The notes under the pieces: model-generated
What the model was told of the DNA's origin: nothing
Databases searched by the model: none
The model's input: the letters and a program-made list of their open reading frames with translations, nothing else
From: Panax quinquefolius
Taxonomy: Eukaryota; Streptophyta; Magnoliopsida; Apiales; Araliaceae
NCBI GenBank assembly: GCA_020205615.1
Contig: CM035152.1
Location: 154,737,669-154,801,668 of the forward strand
Direction: 5' to 3'
Length of the DNA stretch: 64,000 nt
Position numbers and translations under genes: made by a program
Shown here: positions 1 to 10,979 of the stretch, piece by piece
Layout of the letters: each line of letters opens with the position of its first letter
Position numbering within the stretch: position 1 is the first letter of the stretch

Positions 1-394
1 AGAATATTCGGTTTAGCAGGGAATATTCGTACAACGGCTCAATCGTTGGTGGACTTATAATAGAATTATTGTCGGATTGAAAAACGACAAAAATATTTTA
101 TTAAAATAACTACGAAGTTTTACTGGTTGATCTTGTTGAACTACTTCAGTAGTAAAAAAGTACGATGTACGTGTGGTTGCATAGTAGCATTACCAGTATT
201 GATTATCGATGCCTATGTGAGAAGTCACTCGGTTTGATTCCATTATCATCGATTAATAATATGAATTATTATAATGATAATGACGTTTTGTTTTATTCGT
301 ATTATTAACGTAATAAAATGCGAAACATTTTTTTATATAAAATAGAATACTTTATTAAAGTTATTCTATAAATAGAATATATTATATTTTATTA

Positions 395-460
395 TGCATA
401 GTGTTGCATAGTATTTTGCATAGTGTTTTTTGCATAGTATTGCATAGTGTTTTGCATAGT
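395..460 (+). repeat. GCATAGT short direct repeats in LTR U3
   Basis: Six copies of GCATAGT within 66 bases, spaced 9-17 bases apart, about 130 bases upstream of the TATA box. The same cluster occurs at 22841-22883 (B) and, inverted, at 55285-55352 and 61565-61630 (H). The position suggests an upstream promoter element; no binding factor can be named. Confidence 0.6.
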
Positions 461-587
461 AAAATGTTTTTATATAAATAGAATATATTATATTTTATTT
501 AAAAGATTTTTCTTTAAATATGGACCGTCGATTAAAGTAAATCAATCTGGACCGCTCATGGATTAGTTACTATGCATTCCATTTTTC

Positions 588-595
588 TATAAATA
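588..595 (+). promoter_or_regulatory. LTR TATA box, element A
   Basis: TATAAATA, preceded by a pyrimidine-rich stretch and followed within 60 bases by a purine-rich leader with GAGAGA-type repeats. The same motif lies at the equivalent place in the other LTRs of this family, supporting a real Pol II promoter. Confidence 0.65.
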
Positions 596-769
596 GAAGC
601 TCATTCCTTCATTATTTTCTTACGAATTCATTGAAACTCTGTAGAGAGAAATTATAGAGAGAAGCTATAGAGAAAATTATAGAAGAAGAAGAGTATTCTC
701 GCTACTTCACTACTTCTATATTCAGTTCTTATACTGGTAAGGGGTGTTATTCTTTCTTCTTGAAGAGAA

Positions 770-1270
770 CTTCATTATTCCATTCACTATTATTCTCATT
801 GGAATAACTTTGTAAAAGTGGCATACCCTATACATAACCTCAGATATCTGCGGCAGATACCTATACTTGGTGAAATCCTTATGTTATTCCATTGCTTATT
901 ATTCTGCTGGAATAACTTTGTATACGCCATTTAACCTATACTTGGTGACATTCTTCTATTATTCATTGGAACATCCATGCATGTGTTTTACACCTGACCG
1001 GTTCCGCTCTTTTATTATTCTGTTGGAACATCCCGCATCACATGTGTTTTACACCTGGACTGGTTCCGTCTTTATCATTCGTTGGAATATCCTATCTCAT
1101 GTGTTTTACACCTTGGATGCGGTTCCATCTTTATTATTACATTGGAACATCTTGTGGTGTGAATTTCACGACTGGTTTCGTTATTATTATTATTCTGTTG
1201 GAATAACTTTGCTCTATCTGCAAGTACCGCATGCATGCGTGGTGATTTCTTTTGTTATTCCATTCTTTAT
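770..1270 (+). repeat. Tandem ~70-bp inverted-repeat modules in transcribed LTR part (element A)
   Basis: Consecutive modules of roughly 65-75 bp carry the arms TTATTCCA and TGGAATAA around a T-rich spacer of about 16 bases. Clear pairs: 775-782 with 800-807, and 883-891 (GTTATTCCA) with 908-916 (TGGAATAAC). Other modules in the row have a GGAACATCC arm instead. Between modules lies a conserved ACTTGGTGAAATCC-like stretch. The array is downstream of the TATA box and should therefore be in the RNA leader. Confidence 0.7.
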
Positions 1271-2278
1271 TATACCCAAATGGTTAAAACTTTGACTTCT
1301 ATACTCCATGAAATTAATAGAATATCCTTGATATTTGCGTTTCATCCAAAGATCTTTTCATGGAAATATTCTTACGATCATTCTTGAATTTAACTCTACG
1401 AAACAAGATTATCGTTGATAATTTGGACGTTAATAATTCATGGATTAAATAATTCTTGAACTTGTTTTATTGAATTATTATGTCATTGTCATCATCCTCA
1501 TGTTATATTATGTTATCTTTGGCTTACGTGCATAGATGAACTTAGTATGATTATGACTAGGGGATCATTCGGTATAATCACGACTTGATATAAATGATGT
1601 GACAAAAGTCCTCGATGGCTCCTATAATGCGTTGATGGATAGTTTTGGTATGATTATGACGGTGGGTGATTCGGTATAGTCATGACCATTGATAATTTGA
1701 TGAAAATCCTTGGCGTGAGTACAGGGATGATTAGATGTAGTGGTTTATTATTAAAAGCGAGTCTCGTGATAAAAATTAATGAAAACCTTTTAAAACCTAA
1801 AAGATAGTAGACTTTATTCTCTACTTGACTCTTTTAATGGGTTCTTATTCCGCCATTGCAGATTAAACCGGTTGTCTATTGTATTTTATCGCTTTAACAC
1901 CTTTTGTTGAAGGCTAATGATAATTTATTCGCATCATCTTAGTCATAATATTTCTTCTTTGGGCTAGTTGAGCTCACCTTTTCTTTCACTTTTTCTTGAA
2001 ATGAGAACATAAATTGGACGAAGCCTGGGAACGTAAGTAATGGTCCGAGAGGATAGCATTAGTAGTCCTCACTATTACGTGAAATAGTGTGATAATAGTC
2101 ATAATGAGGACTCCTTTTGAGTTTGTATAATATCTAGTAGACAAAATTTGTATTCAAACTCACAATTTATGTCGTAATGTACACGGCAGCTTATATTAAG
2201 AAGTTGTATTTGAATTTATGTACCATGTAAGTGGCGACCCAAGATGGGTGACGATACATAATTTTGGGGGCGCCACGG

Positions 2279-2292
2279 TTGGTATCGAGCTT
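2279..2292 (+). promoter_or_regulatory. Primer binding site (tRNA-iMet), element A
   Basis: TTGGTATCGAGC follows the LTR. The plant initiator-Met tRNA 3' end pairs with TGGTATCAGAGC; this copy is short by two bases in the CAGAG part. It marks the LTR/internal boundary and the plus orientation of the element. Confidence 0.75.
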
Positions 2293-2462
2293 AGGGATAT
2301 GATCCTGGCTAAGATGTGAGAATAGTACTAGGAGGGGAGAGACGGGGAATACCTTCGCTAGTATGACCTACCTAAGTTTATTTGGTATTTGATTGGTCGG
2401 TCAGAGTATAGTGATAATATGTTGCATGTCAATTAACCCTTATTTTGTGGCAGTGTTTGAAA

Positions 2463-3597
2463 ATGGCATCCGAAAATGTTGAGAATAGCAATGGAGCACA
2501 GAGAGACGCTGATTCTCCACGATCAATAATCGGACAATGTCTGCAACAGGATGGCGATAATCCTCCCGTAAACAACAACACCGATCAATCGATGAACGAC
2601 GACGCGTTTAAAGGTTTTAGAATTCATGCAACATCGGTAAGCGACTCCTGCCCAAAACGTAGGTGGAAACACGGAAAAACTCTCGGCGGTCACCGCTAAA
2701 CAATTCAAGGAGGACCACCAAAGTTTAAGGAGAGCCAAACCACTTCCGCGGCGGAAGCATGGATAAAGCAGATTACCAAGATATTTGATGTCTTGGGATG
2801 CTCGAGAGCAAAAGTTTCCTTTTCACGCCTTTATGTTCATGCTGGAGAGGCGGATTCATCGGTGGAGAATCGGTAGAAACGTACTCAACTCATTGTCTTG
2901 AAGATATCTTGGGAGAAGTTTCAGGAGCTGTTCAACGACAAATACTTTCCTGAAAGTATTCACCACATGAAGGAGGTGGAGTTTATCAAGTTGGAACAAA
3001 ACAATATGACCGTGTCGCAATACGAGTCAAAGTTTGCGGAGTTATCACGGTTTGCGTCCCACTTGGTAGATAATGAAGAGAGAATGGCGCGAATGTTTTT
3101 AAGAGGTTTGAAGCCAGAGATACGTCAACATCTTATTTCTCATAAACTATGTTTTTATTCAGATGTTGTAAATAGGGCTCAATTAGTGGAGCGATATAAC
3201 GAGTCAACCCAACTAAAAGAAAGTAGCCAAGAAAATTATAATACAAATGAGAGTAGTCATCGAAGCGGTGACAACAAGCATGGAGGGAATCAACAGGCGG
3301 ATATGGTAACCACTTCCTGGTAATCGTACCCAAAACAATAAGAATGGACATTTCAAGAAAAGGAGATTCAACAATGATGGAAAGACGTCAAAGACCAAAG
3401 ACTGTTGTTAAGGAAGGAGAAGGACCACCTATTATATGCTTCAAATGCGGAGGAGAGGGACACATCGGTCCGAATCGCTGCCATGCCATTCAAAGCATGT
3501 TATAATTGTGGAAGAGAATGTCACTTAGCTCGATTTTGTCGTTTCATCAAGACAAATTCAACTAGGATGGAGGCACCAAAGGTCATCCCTGCATAAA
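2463..3597 (+). pseudogene. Decayed gag of element A
   Basis: Capsid/nucleocapsid precursor of a Ty3/gypsy chromovirus, the protein that packages element RNA into virus-like particles. ATG at 2463 opens MASENVENSNG. The best segment (2898-3323) carries the retrotransposon gag core (WEKFQELFNDKYFPESI, then FAELSRFASHLVDNEERMAR, LRGLKPEIRQHL). Two zinc knuckles follow near 3432-3480 (ICFKCG) and 3499-3540 (CYNCGRECHLARFC, with E-C where E-G is usual). At least three frameshifts break the frame, notably around 2700-2890 and 3320-3430, so no full protein is possible. It is the longest gag left among the pol-less copies A, B and H. Confidence 0.85.
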
Positions 3598-3639
3598 CCA
3601 AAGCCGTAGTTTAAGAGAGCGTTTTTTTCTCGTGACGAG

Positions 3640-4390
3640 GAACCCGAATAAAATTATCACGGGTAAGTTAATCATAAGCTCTTGCGAAGTCTATACCGTG
3701 TTGTTATACCAGCTTCTACCCACTCTTTTATTTCACCTAGTTGTGTTCAACGTTTAAATTTGATTCCGAAGAAGTTAAACTTTGACTTATTGGTTGAAAC
3801 TTCGTTAGTAGGAACCTTCGTTACCTCCACTGTTTATTAATCTTGTTTTTTTCAAATAAACACTTTCACGTTACCTGTCGATCTTAACTCTTTGAAAATA
3901 CTTGCCTTTGAGGTAATTTTTGAAAATGATTGATTAACTACTCATTATGCTTTTCGTAAGGTTGTTAGCTTTTATATTCATAACCAACCTGTTATACGAA
4001 TTCAAAGTAACCAAACCCTAAAGTTAATCACTGTTATATCAAGCCATAAGTAAAGAGCCCCGATCCTTTCATTGTTGACTTCCTTGTGTGGAATGCACCG
4101 CTTTACTTTCAGTAGGCTACATCGAGAATGAAGATGACAAGTTTATAGGTATCATTGTGAGGTCTTATCTAGGTTAAGGGATAGAAGTCACAGTTTGGTA
4201 TCAATGTGACGTCTTATCCAAGTCTTGGATGAGAGTCACAGCTTTTGAATGATATTTCTATTATTAATAAATTTCTGGCGTATTCTTGAAGACTTCTTAG
4301 CCTACTTAGAGCGTGAAATCGAATTTTGTATTGACCCCAAAGATCAAAACCCATTTCTTAAACCTCAAATATTTCTTCAACTAAATGAAC
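3640..4390 (+). pseudogene. Protease and extreme RT N-terminal remnant, element A
   Basis: Six-frame reading gives broken pieces of the gypsy aspartic protease. The active-site region (DTGST in element C) is changed here to a sequence around 3703-3720 that no longer encodes DTG. The remnant ends at about 4390, where homology to the start of RT (a KPISK-like stretch in relatives) gives way to non-coding sequence that is the same in B and H. No open frame survives. Confidence 0.6.
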
Positions 4391-5671
4391 AGTTTACGTG
4401 GTTTATGATGAAAGTCATAATAAAAGCATTGGACTAATGAAAATCATGGGTATTCGTGGTATTAGTAAGTTTTATGATGAGTTATGTTGGTTAGTATGTA
4501 AAAACATGAAAGTTTCTTAAAAATCACAAAGAGTTGAAAATCGATTTTGGTGAAAACGTAATATGAAATTCAATAGACCATATCTCCTATTATATTTTGA
4601 ATTTTTGAATGTGGTCAAGACCTAGAGTTAGATCTATGAGTTAACTAACTAATTCAAGTGGAATTACTGGAAAAGGTGTTGTAGATTTTTGTGTGGACTG
4701 ATTTTAGCAAAGGAGTGCAAAGCTGCAAAAACCGAAAAAAAGTGATGCCATGATTTTAGAGGGGCTGTTTCGGCCACTTAAATTATGAGAAAAATTCTGG
4801 GTTTTTGGGACATGAAAGTATATGGTATAAAGTATCTCTTGTCCAAAAATGAGCTCATTCTGACTTAAAATGAGCAAGTTATGACTATTTCAATATTTAG
4901 GTTTTTCCGACAAAAAACGCTATAACCGGAGTTCTATAACTCCGATGACCATGAAATTTAAACTGGAAGCTCACGTCAACATGTGTAAGGTCCTGCCAAG
5001 ATTTGGGAATTTTTGGAGTTAACCTTGAGGTAGCTAATTTCTTAAGGAATTAATTAGAAATTGATTTTTGAAAAATAGTAAATGAATTTTAAAAATTCCG
5101 AGAAAAATATATTTTCATTATGGGACTATATTATACTAAATCCCAGAAAAGAAATATTTTTGGGACTGATTTGGTATTTTCATGAAAATAGTTTAATTAC
5201 TTAACATATGAGTTAAATATGTTATGTGAAGTATGAAAGTTGAAAATAGGATTTTATGGCTAAAAAGAATCCTATATAGAGTATATGCATATTTTTGAGA
5301 GATTTGATAATTGGTGATGATATCTTATGAGTATGGCATTTTGAATGATTAAATGCATTATATGGTAAAGCGTAAACAATTAAGATAAATTATTTATAAA
5401 TTTAAGAAGTGATTAAAATATTGTTATAATATTAATGATATTAGATTATGAGATTATTAAGTGATTGATAACATGGGGATATTCTTGAATCCCGGATAAA
5501 TTATATTATAAATGTTTAATATTTATCCTTTATCTCATTTGATTGATTCTTTATATCATTATCTTCATGCTTATATTATGTTGAAAGTCATCAATACATG
5601 GCACAATAGTGCATAGATGGACTTGGTATGATTATGACCGAGGATTGTTCTTGTATAATCATAAACGTAAT

Positions 5672-5962
5672 TGAAAACACAATTATCTTTGGTAGTAGTG
5701 CATGGATAATTTGTGGTCGTGATACTTAATGAATACACAATTATCTTTGGTAGTAGTCATGGATAATTTGTGGTCGTGATACTTAATGAATACACAATTA
5801 TCTTTGGTAGTAGTGCATGGATAATTTGTGGTCGTGATACTAATGAATACACAATTATCTTTGGCCATAGTGCATGGATAATTTGTGGTCGCGATACTAA
5901 TGAATACACAATTATCTTTGGCCGTAGTAGTGCATGGATAATTCGTGGTCGTGATACTTAAT
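5672..5962 (+). repeat. 57-bp tandem array, five units (element A)
   Basis: Units read ACACAATTATC, TTTGGTAGTAGTGCATG, GATAATTTGTGG, TCGTGATACTTAATGAAT in order. Each has near-complementary arms CACAATTATC and GATAATTTGTG. Two units have an extra base in the CTTAAT part. The apparent open frames over it merely reflect the 57-base (19-codon) period. Confidence 0.85.
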
Positions 5963-6235
5963 GAATATCCTCGGCCCGTAGTGCGGGGATGATTCGATGA
6001 TATGGATTAATTATTGAAATGAGTCTCAAAGAATGAAATATTAATTCATGGATGTGGTAAAAGTCATCTTTGGCCATAGTGCATTGATAGACTTGGTATG
6101 ATTATGACCACGGATTATTCGGTATAATCACGATCAGATTGAAAACACGAATATCCTCGGCGAGAAGTGTATGGATAATTCGTGGTCGTGATACTATTAA
6201 GCTAAGTCTCAGATATTATTGGTTTTACGCTTATA

Positions 6236-6302
6236 TATCTTTGGCTTGTAGTGCAAAGATGAATTGTTAAATGAATATCTTTAGTAGGATTGCAAAGATG
6301 AA
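6236..6302 (+). repeat. Two GTGC-loop inverted-repeat modules
   Basis: ATCTTTG at 6237-6243 pairs with CAAAGAT at 6254-6260 across the loop GCTTGTAGTG. A second, weaker copy (ATCTTTAG ... GCAAAGATG) follows at 6276-6300. Similar modules occur in LTRs across the window. Confidence 0.6.
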
Positions 6303-6404
6303 CTTAACATTTTCAACGATAAAGGTATTCAAGGTATCCTCATCTCTTTATCATATCGTGCGTACGCACTAAATTTCGAGGGCTAAATCCATAAGGAGGG
6401 AGAT

Positions 6405-7075
6405 TGCGAACGCCAAGATCTTTCACACGCCCCAATCACCTAAAACGCCCCGATCCTCGCAAACGTAAACACAATAAACACCACAAGCTTTCGACGGCGG
6501 CTCCGCTTGGGATAGCTCAAAGTGAGAATCAAGATGTGAATTCACAAGGTTTATCGAAAACGGAGGCTATATCGCCTAAATAAACACCACATTGATATCA
6601 AGAGATAATAATAATTCTCTCGTATATCCGATTCTAAATGAAGAAGATTGATGAAAACGCACTTCTCATGAATATCCTTCTCGCCAAGTTATACCTCCTC
6701 GAGACTCAATTACCGTACACCCACTACTACCCCCACATTTCCCTTTACCCGATGGGTTCTCGCCGACCGCATGTAGTTTGTTCACCGCTTTTGATCACCG
6801 CTTTACCACCGAATCGATTATAATCCCATCCACATTAATGCACGGCAGTGTTTTAGTCAACCGACATGCTTTTTCATCATTACAGTCAAAGATTATAGAT
6901 ATTTAAAATGTCTAAATGATTGATCCATCGACCAATCTTATTTATAAGTTTGAAATGAAAATAATATGATAATTGGGCTTAATGATTTTTATAATTCAAT
7001 AATAAAGGCCCAATAGAATAAAAATAATAAGCCCAATATATTTGGCCCAAAGGGATAAAATATCACGACCCAACA
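6405..7075 (-). repeat. 3' LTR of element G
   Basis: Minus-strand LTR beginning TGTTGGGTCGTGATAT (ends at 7075 on the plus strand) and closing at 6405 with ...CGTTCGCA. It shares long near-identical stretches with 16753-17414, differing by small indels. Contains repeated GGCCCAATA-like blocks near 7010-7060. Confidence 0.9.
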
Positions 7076-7095
7076 TCGCCCCTAGTTTTTTGTCG
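7076..7095 (-). promoter_or_regulatory. Polypurine tract of element G
   Basis: On the minus strand AAAAAACTAGGGGCGA directly precedes the TG of the 3' LTR. This is the expected place and composition for the plus-strand DNA primer. Confidence 0.5.
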
Positions 7096-7444
7096 AATGT
7101 AATGTTTAATAGAAAACTATAAACAATCCATGATATTTTACCGAGAATCAATAAATGACAAGATGTAATTAAAAACGCACTCCATTTATCGTCCATGAAA
7201 TGAAATGAAAGGAAGTTAAGGGCCCAATTCGTAAAGATTTCTATCCATTAAGTACCAGATCCAAACCGACGCTTCCCATTCAAATTCCAAATTATTACTA
7301 AGCATTTAATGCACCTGCTTCAACACCGTAGTAACCACAAGATAAAAGGATAACTTTACCAATTTTGACAGCTTTTACTGCTCATTTGAAATTCGAGCGC
7401 CTTTCTAAAATTTCTGATCTCTTTCTCTCTGCAAATCGTCACAA

Positions 7445-9900
7445 ATGGCTTCTCAAAACCCTGAACAGAGTTCTCCCATACTTGTAACACCCATCACTGT
7501 GGTTCCCCCAAACCCTAATCTTCATGAGGGGACTTCAGGTACGAATCCCAAGCAGAAAACCCAGAAAACCCCCTCTGACTATTATAGGAGTATGGAGCGA
7601 TTCTCGCATGCCAACACTCCGTCTATCATAACCGAGGTCAATCAAGAGGGTTCAACTCTGCCCACATTCCGATACCCATGCCGTCGGTGGTACCCTGCTC
7701 CGAGAGAAGATGTATCAACTACCAAGGATGGACGCACGCATCAAATGACTTTATCGGAGAAGGGGTTCGCTTCTCTTTTCATATCTTCATAAGACCCTAC
7801 TGGGTTTTTGGGTGTAGGATTTTCACAATCGGTGCCGAACTCCTACATCCACATTCTCGCCTTCGTGGCCTTCTCGCCATGAATCAAGTGCCGAGCCCTC
7901 ATCGACTTCTTTCTTCATCACTGCCTACAAGATAGTGCAATCCAGGAGAAGGGGTTCAAGGCCCTCAAAGAAACATTCTCCGAAGTCCGAGAGAAATTTG
8001 ACAGACGTCACACCGGTGAACACCCTTTCGAGCAATAGGGGATGGCACGAAAAATGGTTCTTCGTCAAAGGCCCCGAAATCTCTTCTCTCCGAATCGGGC
8101 AACTCGATGAAAAAATATCTCACGACTTTGAGATGTTTCAAGAACGAGAAGTGGAGATGATGGAGCTATTTGACAACTTCCCAAGGAGGAGTGGAAATAC
8201 TTGACTTCTCTCAAGCAAGTATGGTTATATGTATGACCATAAACGTAAGTACCAAATTTTATTTCATATATATATATTTTTTGAAAATATTCCATAAAAT
8301 ATAATTATAACATGGAATTGTTTGATTTGTGGCAAGATCTTTGATCGCATCGAGCTCAGAGAAATAAAGGAACTCAAGATTTCTTATCCGGGAAGTCTTC
8401 TAAGCAATTGAGGCTACACCAACCGGGCTACCCCCTCAAGTATATTCAACACCGTAAATTCATACTTGATGAATTTCAAACAGAGAAACAGAGGTCAAGA
8501 GGTTCTCATACCGTAAGAGACCCTTCACCCTCGACAAAAGAGGAGGGCTACCAGAAAACCAAGTGTCACCCCTCATCGTAATTCCTCCCAACCCATACCG
8601 TAAATGTAACCAACCTCCAAAACCATTCCTCGATCAAAGCGCTTACTTGATCGTCCCGATCAAGGAGTATACTTAGGACCAAAAACTAAAACAAAAATAA
8701 CCCCATTAATCGCCAAGAACTCAGGTTCCTCGCCTTTCATTATTCCTCCCTTCGTGCTCCCTCAGAAATACAGATCAAGAGGATGGTGACTCAGATTTAA
8801 GGATTTCCAACGTTATCCGAAAAGAGGAAACGCACTCGAGAGCCATCCAAGTTCCGCATCCGCTTCAACACCCAAAGAACCTACTTCAAACAAATCTCCC
8901 ATAATCGAAACTGTTCATGCTGAACCTACACCCCCCGACCAAATTTCTTTTTCCCCCCGAAGGTCGAGACCTTCTCCCGAACGGCCTTGGCCTTCGTGTC
9001 AAGGTTATCATGCCAAGTCGGGATCTCCGACCCTATGGCCTGTGTTCAACGCCAACTTTCCTTTCGACCTCTTCGGGCTTTCGTCGACACACAATCGACG
9101 ATCACCGGCTCAAAGGATCACACGACGGAAATCTTCTCGACGAGGGAATGAGTTATTTCGCCAAGGTAAATAATAATCACTTCTTCCTCTACATCTCTAT
9201 TTTCCTTCGAGCATTTTAGAATTTGACTTGAATATTTTGAAAATGTGTAGTTAATGTCGTCGTTTTCTTGGACGATCGCGTCCGAGACACATAAATGGAG
9301 AGGCCGAGGAAGATTTCATGCGCCAAGAGATAAACATGCCGAATCGACCTTGACCGAGAAAGAGCCGGTCGTGAAGATGCTTTTCATACCATCAATGGTC
9401 TTCAAAGAGAATCGATCTAAAGCAAGATGGATTTGAAGACATCCGATGACGAATCCGAGGGCTACAAGAGATGAGTCGTCATGCGTCCGCCGCCAAACAA
9501 ACCTTAACCAACTCAATGCTGGTTTGGTCAAGAGAACTTACTCCTTAAGGCGCTAAAAATGAGGAGTTCTTTCACCAAATCGGCTTAGTCCTACAACTCG
9601 GTGAAGCCGAGACGAAGATTCGTGATGAAGCTCAAGGCATAAGGCCAAGCGCCATAAGCTCCGCCATAAGATAAAGACTCGAGGGACGAGGCCCTGCTCG
9701 ATCAAGAGCTTCAAAAATGTATTCAAAGTAGTATAGGGACTCCTGATGAACTCAATGTAGAGATCACGAAGGTTTATTCGAGAGGGATATGAGGACCGCT
9801 TGAACGAGGAAAGAGAAGCTATCACCGCTTCAATTGACCCTAAGATCGCTTCAATTCGATGATGAAGGCGGCGTTCTAATATATATATCATGCTTTTGAT
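7445..9900 (+). pseudogene. Antisense ORF of element G (PF04195-like 'putative gypsy type transposon' protein), decayed
   Basis: Starts MASQNPEQSSPILVTP at 7445, about 370 bases inside the 3' LTR and antisense to gag-pol. The first open run goes to 7792; the reading continues in other frames, with SSNRGWHEKWFFVKGPE near 8026-8085 resembling the WxxKFFFVxGP stretch of the plant family annotated as putative gypsy-type transposon (PF04195, recognised from memory, no search run). A GTAAGT donor at about 8245 followed by an AT-rich stretch to about 8330, and a GGTAAAT donor at about 9165 with a TGTAG acceptor near 9250, look like two introns. A charged 3' segment runs to about 9890. Several frameshifts and stops make it a pseudogene. 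Function unknown. Confidence 0.55.
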
Positions 9901-10264
9901 TCTATGTAAATATTTAACTTTTTATGTTCATGTAATTAATCGACTTAAATGAAATGAACATTTTATGCTTATTGATAAATCTTTAACTGCCTTTGATTAT
10001 AACTTCGTCCCCGATCAAGCTTCTTGTCAATAATTTAGTATCAATAAGATGAACTATCAATTAGATATGGCATATAACAGCTTAACTCATACAATGAAGT
10101 GAGTTGAATTTTACTTTTGATTCAAGTTAATCAACTAATGAACCGAACTCAACACTTAAACAAAATAAATAACTTATACTCACTCTGCATCAAGAGTGAG
10201 ATCAATTATACGTGAAGTAAATTTGACGACAAATGATAAGAACCAAGACATAAGGATTAATAAT
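9901..10264. other. Non-coding spacer of element G
   Basis: AT-rich sequence between the antisense ORF and the ~110-bp array. No coding or structural feature recognised. Confidence 0.5.
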
Positions 10265-10828
10265 GACCATCGACTTACCACCGATAAGATCAATATAGAC
10301 CAAAAGGACTTGGGGCTACCATCGAATGGCCAAATGAGTCCTACCATACCTCCTTACACCATCGGACCATAATAAACCATCGACTTACCACCACGATAAG
10401 ATCAATATAGACCAAAAGGACTTGGGGCTACCATCGAATGGCCAAATGAGTCCTACCATACCTCCTTACACCATCTGGACCAATAGTGACCATCGACTTA
10501 CCACCCCGATAAGATCAATATAGACCAAAAGGACTTGGGGCTACCATCGAATGGCCAAATGAGTCCTACCATACCTCCTTACACCATCGACCATCTAACC
10601 AATAATAATGACTATCGACTTACCACCGATAAGATCAATATAGACCAAAAGGACTGGGCTACCATCGAATGGCCAAATGAGTCCTACCATACCTCCTTAC
10701 ACCATCTGGACCAATAAATGACCATCGACTTACCACCCGATAAGATCAATATAGACCAAAAGGACTGGGGGCTACCATCGAATGGCCAAATGAGTCCTAC
10801 CATACCTCCTTACACCACCTAACCAATA
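10265..10828 (-). repeat. ~110-bp tandem array, five units, in element G 3' region
   Basis: Units start at about 10265, 10375, 10488, 10610 and 10720 and contain ATCGACTTACCACC, GATAAGATCAATATAGACC, AAAAGGACTTGGGGCTACC and GAGTCCTACCATACCTCC. Units differ by short indels, mostly next to the CACC and GGACTTGGGG parts. It lies between integrase and the antisense ORF, the hypervariable 3' region where Tat/Ogre elements commonly carry tandem repeats. Confidence 0.9.
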
Positions 10829-10979
10829 AGACCAAAGATAATTTGTGAAAAAGTGATCTTTATCGATATCAAACAACAGGTATGCATTCTCGATAAAAAC
10901 CGACTTTAACTTTATTGAAAATATTCAAGCCCGCCAAAGATGCCATGTATTCTTAATCTCTAACCATCAAGTGCCTTTA

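Larger units (their letters stand above)
1..2276 (+). repeat. 5' LTR of element A (Tekay-like Ty3/gypsy), 5'-truncated by window edge
   Basis: The first base matches position about 154 of the full LTR at 22277-24720, so only the first ~153 bases lie outside the window. The LTR ends in GGGGGCGCCAC and is followed by a tRNA-iMet primer site. A TATAAATA box at 588-595 splits it into a U3 of about 740 bases and a transcribed part of about 1.7 kb. The U3 carries six GCATAGT motifs. The transcribed part carries tandem modules with GTTATTCCA/TGGAATAAC arms (about 770-1270) and then GTGC-loop modules (about 1480-1740). Confidence 0.9.
4391..6404 (+). repeat. Non-coding replacement of pol, element A
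   Basis: About 2 kb with no retroelement coding homology stands where RT, RNase H and integrase should be. B (20000-22276) and H (55892-58500, inverted) carry the same sequence almost base for base. Its second half (from about 5520) resembles the LTRs: a CTTATATTATGTTGAAAGTC-type stretch, GTGC-loop modules, and a 57-bp tandem array. It ends in CATAAGGAGGGAGAT (6390-6404), the polypurine tract that precedes 3' LTRs of this family. Confidence 0.75.

Noticed and set aside
867..1295. 142-codon frame and similar Tyr/Ile/Phe-rich frames at 17442-17673, 23380-23734 and 54466-55001
   Set aside because: They run over the TTATTCCATTC module arrays of LTRs; composition and repetition come from the repeat, not from a protein.
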